From: Glebionis coronaria
Taxonomy: Eukaryota > Streptophyta > Magnoliopsida > Asterales > Asteraceae
Length of the DNA: 64,000 nt
Assembly: GCA_025667525.1 (NCBI GenBank)
Contig: CM046878.1
Coordinates: 97,355,237-97,419,236, forward strand
Reading direction: 5' to 3'
Both the position numbers and the translations under genes were made by a program. The notes below the pieces were generated by a model, which was given only the letters and a program-made list of their open reading frames with translations, searched no databases and was not told where the DNA came from. This document shows positions 20,691 through 34,123 of the stretch, piece by piece. The number at the start of each line of letters is the position of its first letter. Position 1 is the first letter of the stretch.

Positions 20691-22781
20691 GAGGGCTAAA
20701 AAAAATTGGGCTGTTTTGCAGTTTCCAGATTTTTTCCGGAACTTTTTCCAGACAAAATCCACAATTCAAAATGGCAGAATTCGACAAATACAGAATAATA
20801 ACAAATCAATAAACGTTACAATACCATATTACGATAAATTATTCAACGTCACGATACAATATTCATCAAATACACTTATTCAATCCTAAATCAAATGTTT
20901 CAAACGCTACAAGTCTCAAACTTTATTAAACATGCATAATAAGAAAAATACTACCACAACCTCTACTCCGCATCCTCGTTAGGTGAAAAGTCACCTTCCC
21001 CCTCGTCACCCTCCTCGTCACCCCCCTCGTCACTCCCCTCGTCATTCCCCTCGTCATTCCCCTCGTCATCGCCTGATAAGTCGTCACCACTGTTTTGTAC
21101 ATTCCTATCTCGACCCAACTCGTCAACGGACCGGTAATCGTGCTGATGGGGATTTATGATTACACGAGAACCTCCGGGTATGGATTGTGAAGTAGAGCCG
21201 ATCTCATGAGTCGAGTGTGTGGTGGGACGATAACAATGTTTAAATGTGTTATTGTTGGTGACGGGAGCAATAGGATAAGTGCCGGTATAGGGAGGTTGGA
21301 GTGGTTGGAGATTGTCGGGCAAAGATGGTCGGTATGGGTCGATGGAAGGAGGTTGCACTGGTTGTGCCCAAGGATAGGGGGTTGGACTAAATGAGCCCAA
21401 TCAGGAGCTAGGGTGGGCATAACAAAGGGTCGGGGCGGGGGTACAAAAGTAGGAGGTCTAATTGGGTGATCAGTATTTGAGTTGTAGTTCTGGAAAAACT
21501 CACCCAATTGACTCTGATATTGCGCCATATGCTGGTACGACGTCTGAGTATATTGTTGCGCCGCATCTGCCTTTAACGCTGCCAAGTAAGCCTGTTGTTG
21601 CGCCTCCTGATTCTCTTTCCTCAGCAGCTCCATCTGTCGCTCATTTCGTTCTATCAATTCCTGAAATTCACTACGAGAGGGAACATCTGGTCGACGTGGA
21701 GCACCCCGCCTGCGATAAGTTACAACAACAATTTTTCATTATATACAATAAGACATAAATATGAACAATTGATTTACATTTTGTTTTATTGAGGATATAT
21801 AACCTGCGAGTTGTGTTATTGGCACCACCCGGTAACTTTCTGCCTTGTCCCGACACATTTTTCTTATTTTGACTTGGCATGATTTGAGCCACTATTTCTT
21901 TATCAGACATGGGCAGGACGACCTTGGCTCTCACTTGGTCACTGAGGGCTTTCATCTTTTGCTGGGAAAGAAAAAAACGATTTAAAACAAATGAAATTAG
22001 TTACTAAGACATGTAAAGAGTTATATATTACTTACATATCTTTCCTCGTTTTCTTTACTTTTAAACGTGCCATTACTTGAGTGCCCCTTCCTCTATGTTT
22101 CAACCAGGTCCTCGTAAACCCCTTCCTTGACTTTCTGTAAAATCTCAAATAAATTAATAACGAGCTATAATAAATAAACAATATTAACGCTTTTAAATAA
22201 ATCACAAAAATTATAAAGAGTCTTACGTATTCATTCCTTCCTCGGGCGAATGGTTTTTTGCCTTGAGTGGTCGGTACCGTGTTTTTGGAACGATTAACAG
22301 TATTAACCTGACTTCTTGCCACCCTCTTTGGCTCTGACCACCACTGAACCAATTCAGCCCAATCACCTTCGGTTCTACGGTCCCACACACTCGCCGGCGG
22401 TACATGTTCTTGTGCCAGTGCGGGCGTCTCATATTTCGAATAAAAATCTTTCTTGATCCTGTTCTTGTATTTTATATACAGCAACCTCAGTTGGAGTTCC
22501 AACGCAAGCCTAAATCGAGTCGACACCTCATACACACCTTTGTCACACACCACCTCAGTACGATCATTGTACCATGGCTGGAGGTCGAAATATGTCTACA
22601 TAAAAACATATGAATTTAAATAAACAAACAAATTAAACATAACACACATATCTAAATGTCGATAGCAATAACAATATAAGTAAAATAAATAATTTTGACC
22701 TCAATTGTAGGATAAATATGAGCTTTATCACATTCTGGAATTTCGTCCCATTCGTAGTTCAGGGGAAGTGGCCGGACTAAT

Positions 22782-23557
22782 TGTTGGGTCAATTCAGTGC
22801 CTGATTTGTCCCTTGCACAGGATTTGGATGTAAAGTATCCTAAGTAGTGTTAGTCACTGAACTTACGTATGTTATAAGTTCAGTGTGTCATTCTTTAGAG
22901 TTCTTTAGAGTCTACGAGATAGACTCGTCATTAGCTGAGGCGGATCTCAGTAAGTGTGCAAAGAATCAAGGATGATGGAGTTAGTAAGTGATGACATAAT
23001 AGCTTACTAACTCCTCAAGACTATTACTGATTACAAGACCTGAAGATGTTAAGAAGACCTGAAGAAGTGTCTTATTCATTAGTGGGCACATGTCTTATTA
23101 GCAATGAAGACAAAGGTTCAAGAGGAAGGCTTACTTTGTCAAAGGTGCAAAAGATGAAGACAACAAAGTACAAGGTGGTTACTTGTACTTTAGTAAAGCT
23201 TCTCAAGGAAGCTTCACACTCCCACTATATATATGTGGTACTTGTAATAGAATAGTCAAAGATTCCTACCCACAGAAACAAACATGTAATACTTTAGTGG
23301 TTTAGGGTTTCATCCTCCCATTGTTGCATAAGCTTAGCTAGCTATGAACATGGGAGTTTAGTTTGTCATTCATCGCCCGGTTGTTGTTCCGCAAACAACC
23401 GGGCAAGTCATGTATATTTGTTGATTCATTATTAATAATATATACATACGATGAAAAGTACAAGCTTTGTTATTAGTTAGTCAATTGGTTATTTGTGTAC
23501 ATTGTTCTTCATTGTTCTTCACAGATTCATTATGTGCACAAGATTCGTGGACCAACA
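22782..23557 (+). repeat. 5' LTR
   Basis: Starts TGTTGGGTCAATTC and ends GACCAACA. It contains a TATA run at 23226-23234 that is probably the transcription promoter. A 30-nt hairpin (23375-23404) lies downstream of it. Confidence 0.9.
23375..23404 (+). promoter_or_regulatory. Perfect 11-bp hairpin in the LTR
   Basis: GCCCGGTTGTT pairs exactly with AACAACCGGGC around an 8-nt loop. The copy in the 3' LTR (27551-27580) differs only in the loop. It lies about 150 bp after the TATA box, so it would fall in the repeated RNA region or early leader. Its role is unknown. Confidence 0.6.
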
Positions 23558-26500
23558 ATTGTTATCAGAGCGGGTTGGATTAATTCTTATCCAGATCCGT
23601 TCATAAATGACTGCTAATAACATGTTTTACATGGTTTAAATCAGTAGTGTTTGGTTAAAAACTGCATTTACAGTAGCAGTTTTGAGGGGGAGATAATACA
23701 CTACTGATGACCTCTAGTAAAATAATACCCTCTCTTATCCTATCCTAATACACCCACCACCGACACTATCTATTCCACCCCTAACAAAAACACCACAACC
23801 GTCACTTTCCATTATCTTTCCTCACTTCTCTTCTTTAACAAAAAAAAAAACCAGATCTGACTCTTAACTCCCACCTATTCCACTTTCTCCTCCCACCGCC
23901 ATTTTTAACCTATCATCATCCCACCGTCACTCACATCTTATCACCATCTATCCAGTACAAAAAAAACGAATCATCAAATCCTCTCCTTCTGGTGCAAAGA
24001 AAATCATTGATATCTCATCTCACCGTCTCATAAAGTACCTTATCCAACATCAAATTCATTCACCAAATCACTTCCAGATCCGTACATAGCACAAATCAAC
24101 TCGATTAAGATATAAACACACTCGCAATTTCTTCCTTGTGGCCACAGGAAAAGATTGTTTTTAATATAGATCGATTTGATTAAGATTGTACACATACTCG
24201 TGATGTATCGATGGATTGATGGTTTCGAGTTGCTTGCCGTTGCAACCTGGTGTGAATCAAAGGAAGGTTAATTAAAGATCGATTTTCTTTTGGAGATATG
24301 GATGTTGAAATCCAGTTTTTTTTTCAGTCGTGTGGAACTGCAATCACAGTTGTGATTATGTTATGGTATCTTCGATTTTGAAAAATCAGAATCATATTTT
24401 TAAATGAATATCAGTGATTGAGGTGTTGCTAAATTGATGGGTGATAGTGCGTATGAAGATCGAGTATATTTGGTCGATGACCCTCCTGTCGAACCAGCTA
24501 AATCCACTGGTCACACTCCAGCCGTTGAGTACCAGTGAGCTGAAGTCAAGATTATGACCAAGTCATACCCAGCCGCTGAGCTTCTAGCCGCTGACTCCAA
24601 TAACCCAGGCCATCAATCCCTCAGATCGCTTCACTGGATGAACCATGATAGCTAGACCTCTGTCGCTGAGAGCTAAAAGCCCACTGCTGGAGCTCATGTG
24701 GTGAATCCCCACCAACAGTCGCTGAAACCAAACCATTAGTACGGCTGTGTTATTATCATGAGTCATGAGAGTAATAGCTGAGAGAGTAATAGCTGAGAGT
24801 AATATCACACAGGCTGCTATTATTGAAGAAAGTTTGTATCAAACTTTAAAGAAGCTGGTGATATTGAAAAATGGGTATGTTGAAGCAGTTCTTGATATTG
24901 CAGCTTATTCTTAATCAAAAGCTTATTAAGAAGTTGGTTTGTGCGTGTTCGAAAAAAAAAATCAGTGAATGAAATTGTTATAGTTCGATGATGTTGGATT
25001 TTCGAATCGAAGGGACACGATGGTGGAATTAGCAATTACGGGTTGTTTGGTCTCAAGACAAGAGTCGAATTAAAAAAGGCTGATACAAAATCAGCTGAGT
25101 TCGAATTAATGGGTATTGTAATCAGGCGCTGAAGTTCACTCAGCTTAATACAACTGATGCACAGGTGATGTGGAATAGATAAAACAGACTATGTAGCTGT
25201 GATCGTTGATGATGCGATAAAGGCTGATATATGGGAGTCGACAGGGTCTCGATTAAGATGTGTTTGTATCAGCTTCAAAGAAGCTGATGTAATGGTAAAA
25301 AGCTGGAACCAGGTCACTGTAAAGATAAATGGCAGCTGGAACCATGTCGTTGGACCCCTGAACTCACCATGTCGCTGTGTGAACCCCTGTTATTGAGCAT
25401 CCAACCGCTGTGACCCAGGTCAATGAACCCAGACCAGCAACTCCTGAAGTTGTATCAGCGGTCCCTGAACCCTCCAGCGGTCCCTGAACCCTCCAGCAGA
25501 TCTGAACCATCTACGAACCCTGTCATGAACTTAGTCAGCGAACCCTGTCAAACAAGTAACTGAACCCACAGGCGACCCCTGTCTCTGAACTCCCAGAGTA
25601 TAGATGAACCCCCAGGGTCGCTGAACCCCCAGCTATTTGTGACTCCCGCTGCTGATCCCTGTCCTTAACTTCTCTCTTTGGACCCCTGTCCTCAAGTCCA
25701 TAATTCCCCTGTCTCTGAACCCACAGCTAATTATCCCACAGTCATTTCTCATAATCACAGCCGAAACTCTTCGCTGATATAAAACCCTGTCAACAGCGAA
25801 CCCCTGTCAACAGCGAACACCTGTCAAAAGATGCTGCTAAAGCTGCATATTTTGAGGGGGAGAGAACCACGGACATACACACCGCTGTGATATTGATGCC
25901 GCTGTGATCCACATGCAATTGTGATATACCCACCCAAACCACACACAAACCAAACCAAAAAAAAAAAAAAATTTAGTTTAACAGGGATTCGCTGGCAAGA
26001 TGACCAGCTGATCAACATGCTATCTTCAGAGCCTTCAGCTGTTGAAGGACTTGGTCACTCAGGATTTTTTTTCTCACACCAAGACAAAGAAAGAAGATAG
26101 GTTCACAGCCCCCCTCCCCACCCCAGCAGTTGTCACCCTCCCCTACCCCGCTGTAACCACAACCACAGAGTTTTTGAGAGACCAGGTTGTGTTACAGGGG
26201 TTTGATGAAACATTTATTATACAGGGGTTTGATAACATCAGGTGGTTGATTGGAGATGAAATTCAGGGGGAGTTGTATTTCAGGCGAGATGAAGACCATC
26301 ACGCTATGATTGTGTACTAGTATGTAGCCGGTCAAAAGTTGCTTGGTTCCCTAGCAAATTTTAAGGGGGAGAGAAGCGAGGACAGAGGTAAACTTGTGTT
26401 TATGTGAAGAAACATCAAGTTTACTCAAGCTACATACATACTATCATACACGACACATAACCTTCAGGGACTTAGAATGTTTACATTTGGCTGATGGAGC

Positions 26501-26957
26501 AAAGTCACTAAAGATGGGTTGCTGAACAAGTTGCATTGTCTGATCTTTTATGGTTGCTGCGTCAACCATTGACCACACTTCTCTGATTGAAGGTAAATGA
26601 ACTCGTGATCTACATTGATATAATATGCTACTTTAATATATGCTAGGGTGAAGCATATGGTCTTTATGGCAAAGCATATAATATACTTCACTGATGACCT
26701 AAGGTGAAGTTACCTTTATGAGTTCTATATAAGCATCAGGGAATTGGTTCAAGTGTTTCTCAAAGTACAAGATCAGACATTGCAGTTCAGTAACAACTAC
26801 AACATGTACAAGACGATACAAGTTAGCGGATGACTTGAACTAGTAAAGCTAGTTATTCTTGGTATTCATTGTTGTAATATAGCAGGTAAGAAGAAGCCTT
26901 TATGCTCACTTACTGCTATTTAACTTAGGCTACTTTTCTATCCAAATAGGGGGAGAT
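23558..26957 (+). other. Non-coding interior of the LTR retrotransposon
   Basis: No gag, protease, reverse transcriptase or integrase frame can be read. The first third is C/T-rich (23700-24100). The middle is full of short variants of ACCCCTGTC and GCTGAACCC (25380-25830). Four purine-tract-like motifs lie inside: TTTGAGGGGGAGA near 23681 and 25851, CAGGGGGAG near 26264 and TTAAGGGGGAGAGA near 26361, in addition to the true one at the 3' LTR. Confidence 0.7.
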
Positions 26958-27733
26958 TGTTGGGTCAATTCAGTGCCTGATTTGTCCCTTGCACAGGATT
27001 TGGATGTAAAGTATCCTAAGTAGTGTTAGTCACTGAACTTACGTATGTTATAAGTTCAGTGTGTCATTCTTTAGAGTTCTTTAGAGTCTACGAGATAGAC
27101 TCGTCATTAGCTGAGGCGGATCTCAGTAAGTGTGCAAAGAATCAAGGATGATGGAGTTAGTAAGTGATGACATAATAGCTTACTAACTCCTCAAGACTAT
27201 TACTGATTACAAGACCTGAAGATGTTAAGAAGACCTGAAGAAGTGTCTTATTCATTAGTGGGCACATGTCTTATTAGCAATGAAGACAAAGGTTCAAGAG
27301 GAAGGCTTACTTTGTCAAAGGTGCAAAAGATGAAGACAACAAAGTACAAGGTGGTTACTTGTACTTTAGTAAAGCTTCTCAAGGAAGCTTCACACTCCCA
27401 CTATATATATGTGGTACTTGTAATAGAATAGTCAATGATTCCTACCCACAGAAACAAACATGTAATACTTTAGTGGTTTAGGGTTTCATCCTCCCATTGT
27501 TGCATAAGCTTAGCTAGCTATGAACATGGGAGTTTAGTTTGTCATTCATCGCCCGGTTGTTGTTCCACAAACAACCGGGCAAGTCATGTATATTTGTTGA
27601 TTCATTATTAATAATATATACATACGATGAAAAGTACAAGCTTTGTTATTAGTTAGTCAATTGGTTATTTGTGTACATTGTTCTTCATTGTTCTTCACAG
27701 ATTCATTATGTGCACAAGATTCGTGGACCAACA
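26958..27733 (+). repeat. 3' LTR
   Basis: Same length as the 5' LTR. I see two substitutions, one downstream of the TATA box and one in the hairpin loop. It is followed directly by the target duplication CTAAT and the rest of tnpA exon 2. Confidence 0.9.
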
Positions 27734-28411
27734 CTAATTCCCCCATAAGATGAGACAACAATGATGCATAATCGCCCAGAAAATGGAAGGTTTGCAGATC
27801 TTTAAATTCAAAGCCAATTGTCAAAGGTTTTTCGTTATTATTTCTGTACGCCGTCCTTAATTTTCCTAGGTTGGTCACAAAGCGTTGATTTGAACCTACA
27901 AAAGATATGTTATTTACTCGTAAAAATTCAAGTGACATAAATTATAAATATCAGTGTTATAAAAAAATATAATGATTTCTTACGCTGACACTCGGCCGGT
28001 ACAAGACGTGTGGGCCGTCTGGGTGGACTACCACCAGCATCCCCACCGTGTGACCTAGGAGCTACACATGCCATCTGTAAAATAAAAAGTTCATATCAGT
28101 ATACACATTTTATCAATATACACATTTTAACATATAAAAACATTTTCATTAAAAAACAAAATTACACAATTTAATTAACCAATTAATACTAATACACAAA
28201 TTCATATCAATATACACATTTTAACATATAAAAACATTTTCATTAAAATACAAAATTACACATTTAAACAAATAAAAACAACTCATCATCATTTAAGCGT
28301 ATAACAATTGTTTCATTCAAACTACAACTTAAGCATATAACAATCGTTTACAAATAAAAAATTACACTTTAAACCATATAACAACTGTTTCATTCAAAAT
28401 ACAACTTAATA

Positions 28412-31400
28412 TCAATTGTCATCATCTTCAGAATCATCGCTAGATAAAACTTCTTGAACATCATTATTAGGGTTCACTTCATCATCATCCGACACTAAAT
28501 CATCATCATCAACATCACCAATGACGTGTGCAACTACCTCATCTTTAATATTAATAATATCATCATCAACCGGTGGGGCGTCCACTTCCGTTGGTTGAGT
28601 ATTTACACTCAAATCCGTAATACCCAAATTAGGCAAAGCAACAGACAGTGTAACATCTGATGAACTGCTACCATGTATAACATCTTCATCGGACTCTGCC
28701 ACATCTCGATGATAAACCTGTTCGACGACCTTCCAATGAAGCGGTCGTCTAGCAAGGTCTTCAAGGTAGAATACTTGTGTTGCTTGTGTCGGGAAAATGT
28801 ATGGGTTATTTTGGTAAAATAACCTATCGGTCAAAATATGATGTATGCCTTGCTCAGTGTAAGAACGTCTGTTGCGTTTGGTGCAATTGGTAGGGTTAAT
28901 TGTGTCAAACCATTTACATCGAAACAACAAAACCTTGCGGTTGCCGATATAAGTGAGCTCCAGAATTTCTTCGAGTTGACCATAATACATCTCTCCATCA
29001 ACCCCGGGTGTTGAAACTCCGCTGCATTGAGTGGTACGAAGTATACCGCGTTCACGTACCACAAACTTCACACCGTTCACTATGCAAGAGGGGTATGTAC
29101 ATGAACTAATAGGTCCACACGCCAAAGAGAATAACTCGTCACTACAGCCCACACTCACTTTTTTCACGAGTCTACAAAAATGAGATACAAAAAGGTTTAT
29201 TAGATGAGGAATAACTCCAAGGTAATATATCTAATGTATTTACCATGTTATTAAACCACGCAGGAAAACTCGTTTCCACATTATCAGGCGCCTCTCTACA
29301 AAGGTTCATGATATTAGCAGAAGTCATCGAGAAAGAAGAATTTTCAAAATTATAAAAAAAATAGGAAGAAACATACTCGCTGTAAGCTGAGATGTCGGCT
29401 TCGACTTCAGGACTGTTGTTAAGTATAAACCACGTAACTGGCTGCATGTCGTCATTAGTCATACGAGTTGGTTCGATTCCACCCGTCGGTGTGCATACGG
29501 TCCGGAACACCTCAAATTTATCTGCTTGTCCAGGCAAATCGTCTTCATTTCTGCCAAGGCGGTTAAATCTCGTCTCGACATCCTTAAGGTAACGCGAACA
29601 AAAAGTTAATGCCTCTTCTGCAACATAACCCTCAGCAATGGAACCTTCAGGCTTAGCTTTATTTCGTACATAATTCTTTAGCTTTTTCATGTATCTTTCA
29701 AATCGATACATCCACCTGCCGCGAGTAACGGAACCTAGAATAGCCTCATCGGGTAGATGTATAACCAAATGAGTCATTATGTCGAAAAAAGCAGGAGGAA
29801 AGATTTGCTCTAAATTAACCATCATAATGATCAATTTGTTTTTAGCTTCTTTCATGTCCTACACAGTCAAACTTCGAGCACAAAGCTGCTTAAAGAATAA
29901 GCAAATGTCGATTATAGGTTTTGCAACGTCTTTGGGCAAGTATTGTTGCACTCCATAAGGAAGTAACCGATGCATCATTATATGACAGTCATGAGATTTC
30001 AAGTTCGTTATATTGTCATCATCAGCGGTCACTTTTTTCTTGAAGTTGGATCCAAAGCCATCAGGTAGTCTGACTCCTTTAATGAATTTACAAAAAAGTT
30101 TTCTTTTTTCTGGAGTGAAAGAGAACTTTGGATGAGGCTTATCGAACTTCCCGTTATCTTTTTTAACTAACCACAACTCCTTTCGAACTCCCATTTTTTC
30201 TAAGTCTAGCCTTGCCTTTGGCGTGTCTTTGGATTTGTCGTTCTGTAACAGGGTATTCAGTAAAGCCTCAAGGAAATTCTTTTCGATGTGCATGACATCG
30301 TAACAGTGTTTTAGTAGAAGAAAGGGTCAATACTCAAGATCCCAAAAGATAGAACGCTTACTCCAGTTCAATTCAACATCTCGATTATGGGGGCGGTTGT
30401 CTTTGAGAATTGGTTTATGTTTCCCCGGTTTACGTTTAAAGACTTTACTAATCTGCAATTGGATATCAAGTTTTGAAAACTTTCTTGGTTTAGGCTTATT
30501 TTCGGGAAAACCGTAGAATTCCTTGGATTTTTTCCGATCTGGATGATTTGTTCTTAACCATCTTCTGTAACCAACATAAACGATTTTGCTGTTGATACAC
30601 ATCGATGGAGTGTCAACATTACAAGTAGGGCATGCGAGGTACCCTTGCCCAGTCCACCCAGACAAACTACCTCGAGCTGGAAAATCATTGATGGTCCATA
30701 AAACCGCCGCTTTCATTTTGAAATGAGTACCCGTAGCAGCGTCTTTCGTCCATACTCCCTCCCATAAATCTTTGAGTTCTTTAATTAGAGGCTGCAAGTA
30801 AACATCAATGTCCTTTGCAGCTGATTTAGGGCCGGGAATTAACATCGTCAACATTAAAGAAGTTTCTTTCAAACACATCCACGGTGGTGTGTTGTATGTT
30901 GTCAATATAACCGACCACATGCTGTAAGTTTGGCTCATCATGCCATAAGGATTAAAACCATCAGCAGCCAACCCTAATCGAACGTTTCTAGGGTCACAAG
31001 AGAACTCAGGTTTCATCATGTCAAAATATTTCCATGGTTTCCCGTCACAGGGGTGATTCATTTTACCGTCTTCCTTAGACTGTCCGGTCGCATGCCAAGT
31101 CATCCACTTTGCTATGTCTTTTGTGTTGAACATACGTTGTAGTCTAGGTGTTATCGGAAAGTAACGCACCACCATGTTGGCAACTAATTGCGTCCCTTTT
31201 TTCTTCTTTGGGTTTTTCCATCTGCTCGCGTTACAGATTGGACAAGTGTGCCTCGCCTTGTTTCCGGTGATCCCCAATATAAAAAACAATCATTTATACA
31301 AGCATGGATCGATTCGTATCCTAACCCGATCTTTTTGTATGTCTTTTTTATTTCATAGTATGAAGACGGGAAATTGTATCCTTTACCAGGGGAACATGCC

Positions 31401-31993
31401 TTTTGGAGAAGAGCTAGAATTTTGTTAAACCCGGCATCAGTTATTTTGTGTAAAACCTTGATGTGCGAAATCTCTGATGTAAATTCCAATGTGGTCATAT
31501 CACAACCCGGGTATAACTTTTGGGCAGACCTAGCGAGTAACTCTTCAAACTCGTTACTAGGACCCGATGTTTGGGTTGGTTGAGGACCGGTTGTTTGAGT
31601 TGGTGGAGTTTGAGAGGGTGGAGTTTCAGATGGTGGATTTGGAATATTATTTGCAGAAATATCTTCGAAGAACGCATCCATGTGAATTCGATCAGGTGAA
31701 TGTGGTAATAGTGGAGGTAACGGAAGAATTGGTTCACCGTGATATATCCAAGTGGTGTAATGTTTGTCAAACCCGAATTTGGATATGTGTGCCTCAAGTT
31801 GGCCGAGGGTAACCAACGTTTCACGGTTACAACAATGACTACATGGGCAATGGAGCTTTTGTGAGATGGGGTGCAAAAATTTCTCACAATCCTGGATGAA
31901 TCCAAAAAGACCATCTAAAAACTCATTGGAATTATGATTGTTTACAGTGGTCCAACTCTTATCAATTGTCATAACTGCGTTGCAAATAAACAT
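28412..31993 (-). pseudogene. tnp2: CACTA-2 transposase (Tnp2 family), decayed
   Basis: Collinear with the CACTA-1 transposase over its whole length. Lesions in the first exon: a frameshift near 31270 in the zinc-finger-like segment, a TGA near 30328 where CACTA-1 has a Trp codon (before the HIEKN motif), and a TAG near 29858 in the DUF4218-type region. The acidic motifs DGFNPYG, INDFPARG and HIEKN are still present, as is the last exon with FRCKWFDT and the acidic tail (251 codons open to 28412). Splice signals near 29370, 29300 and 29170 correspond to those in CACTA-1. Inactive as transposase, though the last exon is intact. Confidence 0.88.
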
Positions 31994-32103
31994 ACTCAGA
32001 TAAATTATTATTTTTTATACGTAAAATGTCATACTAACAAAATGAATATGAACTCTTTTTTTTTCTTCCTAGTGCAACTATGGAAGGCAATCCTAACCCA
32101 CCT

Positions 32104-32300
32104 TTTGAATGTTTCGTCCCATATATGAATGCGTATAACCGGTTTACTATTTGAGAAAATTTCGGCAACATTTCCCCTCTACTCCCCAAATATGTGTTTA
32201 AAGACATATTCGTAGGAGTAAAGGAGAAACACTGTCGAAATAATCTCAAATAATAAATCAGTTATACGCATTCATATCCTAAATGAGACGAAACATCAAA
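32104..32300 (-). ncRNA. Conserved long foldback upstream of tnp2 in CACTA-2
   Basis: Counterpart of 11470-11672. The arms include TTGAATGTTTCG with CGAAACATCAA and ATGAATGCGTATAAC with GTTATACGCATTCAT. The loop is near 32198-32204. Identity with the CACTA-1 copy is about 93 percent by eye, and several differences fall at already mismatched positions. Transcription or processing is not shown. Confidence 0.5.
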
Positions 32301-33700
32301 AAGCAGTCCCAAACAGGGGACTTTCCGAAATTAATTCCTAATAAATTAATTTCGGACGGGTTTTCTATAGGTTGATTAACTTCGGACGGGAATTTTCCGA
32401 AATTAATCGATAAAATCCTAAAATATTCCTAAAATTATTTACTACAAAAGACTAACAATCGTATATCATATATATATATAATATAATAAACATATGCATA
32501 ATATTAATTACACACCTCGGTCACGACTGGAATAAGCAAAGATAGAAAGATAGAAAAAGAGATCCGGATGAGGAAGTTGTCCCGACTGTCCTGGTGCTAA
32601 CCAAACACAAACATAAAATAAAGAAAACCTAAATTAGTTGGTTTCCAAAAAAATTTCTAATTTGAAACAAACAACACCACAACAATTTAAAAAAAAACAT
32701 TACCTTTTTTCGGCTGTGACACGGGTCTCAATTCTCGACTCGGTTCCCCGCTAACTCGGCTGTGACTCGGGTCTCGGCTACGACAAACATATCAAAAAAA
32801 TTAAACTTATGCCTATATAAGCTGAAATCTATTAAGCCTAAATCAGTTAAGCCCTAAATATAATCCGAAATCATAAGCTTAAATATAATCCAAAATCATA
32901 AACTCGTGCCTATTTCATATTAAGCTAAAATTATATTAAGCCAAAATCCCTATATAAGCCAAAACAAACACCCACCTCTAGTGGTGGTGGCTACTGCTGC
33001 TGCTACTGTCGTGGCGGTGGTGGTGATGGCTACTACTGCTGATGTGGTGGTGGTGTTGCTGCCGTAACGGTGGTGGTGGTGGTGCTACCATAAAAAAACA
33101 TTATACATTATCACAAAATTAAAAATTATAGAAAAATTAAACATTAAACAAATTACCTTTATACATTAAACAAAAATTAGAAAAAAAAAACAAATTACCT
33201 TTATATGGATTGGTGGTGGTGGCTACTGCTGCTGCGGATTGGTGGTGGTGGCTACTGTGGCCGCGACGGATGGAAACAAACAATTAACAAACAACACCAC
33301 AAATTACCTTTAATTAAACAAATTACCTTTATACATTAAACAAAATTTAAAATTAAACAAACAATTAACATTTAATAAAATTAAACAAATATAAATCAAT
33401 TAAACAATTACCTTCAATACTTATCCCGAATTAAACAAATTTGTGCTCGTGTGCAAGTGTGCGGTGGAGGTGAAGTGGTGGCGGTGGAGGTGAAATGGTG
33501 GTGCGGTGGATGTTTGGATGGTGGGATGAGACGGATGGAGGTGAAGTGGTGGTGGTGGAGATGAAGATGGTGGTAACAAATGTGGTGGAGATGAAGATGG
33601 TGGTAACAAATGTGGAGATGAAGATGGTGTATTCGTCCCGGTTTTTTTTTTGTGTAACAAATGGGTGAATGAGTGATGAAGATAAGATAAGTTACTGGAA
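32301..33700. other. tnp2 leader and promoter region of CACTA-2
   Basis: No gene. Like 11673-13040 it begins with the CCGAAATTAATT hairpin, continues with AT-rich AAGCCTAAAT runs and ends in GGTGGT/GGTGAAGTGGTG microsatellite-like stretches (32985-33090, 33205-33260, 33455-33640). Confidence 0.5.
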
Positions 33701-33707
33701 CTGGTAC

Positions 33708-34000
33708 CTAGGGACGACCCATGCTTTGTAACCTAGGGACGACTTAGTCGTCCCTAGGTTAATTAAAAATATTTTTTTTTCTTTTAGTAAAGAAACTTAG
33801 GGACGACCTTTGTAACCTAGGGACGACTAAGTCGTCCCTAGGTGTAAACCGGGAAACCTATAACCCAAAGCGGGTTATTTAAATTTTCACCAAAAAATTT
33901 CAATTTTCCCAAAAATTTGCTAAGTGTTGGAGGGTTTTTTAGGGACGACTTTCTTTGTAACCTAGGGACGACTAAGTCGTCCCTAGGTGTTTTTCATACA
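33708..34000. repeat. Internal block of subterminal-type repeats, CACTA-2
   Basis: Three or more copies of CTAGGGACGACTTAGTCGTC-type palindromes (near 33732, 33815 and 33963), at the same relative position as the internal block of CACTA-1. Confidence 0.8.
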
Positions 34001-34123
34001 TTTAAAATACATTTTACCTTCTATGTAATAAAATTAATAATATAAATTAATAATAAAAATCAAAATAAATTATTATAATTAATATTAAAATATACGTTAT
34101 ACTTAGTTTGTAATAATTAATAA

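Larger units (their letters stand above)
22782..27733 (+). mobile_element. Young non-autonomous LTR retrotransposon (Copia-like)
   Basis: Two 776-bp direct repeats begin TGTTGG and end CCAACA. The whole is flanked by the 5-bp duplication CTAAT (22777-22781 and 27734-27738). By eye the LTRs differ at only two positions, so insertion is recent. A primer-binding site resembling initiator Met tRNA (TTATCAGAGC) follows the 5' LTR, and a purine tract (AATAGGGGGAGA) precedes the 3' LTR. The 3.4-kb interior has no gag or pol. It must be mobilised in trans. Copia, perhaps Sirevirus-like, is suggested by the primer site and the repeated purine tracts. Confidence 0.9.
20963..28074 (-). pseudogene. TnpA-like gene of CACTA-2, disrupted
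   Basis: Same exon plan as the CACTA-1 gene: exon 1 28074-27984 (91 nt, identical length), exon 2 starting at 27895 and ending at 22700, exon 3 22595-22227, exon 4 22134-22036, exon 5 from 21961. Exon 2 is split by the LTR retrotransposon. Exon 4 has a TAG where CACTA-1 has the Trp of QTWKR. An additional intron seems to lie near 21801-21713, and the frame shifts near 21395. The Transposase_24-type motifs (TYFDLQPWY, NRSKN, GRNEY), the GRKLPGG stretch, the Gln-rich coil and an acidic tail made of GNDEG/GSDEG repeats remain readable. No functional product is expected. Confidence 0.8.

Noticed and set aside
23046..23255. 69-codon frame present twice (also 27222-27431)
   Set aside because: Both lie in the LTRs and are identical only because the LTRs are; there is no domain.
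24000..26320. Gag-pol remnants inside the young LTR element
   Set aside because: No protease, reverse transcriptase, RNase H or integrase motif could be read in any frame.
31374..31914. Frames overlapping the CACTA-2 transposase on both strands
   Set aside because: They are other-frame readings of the decayed tnp2 exon 1.
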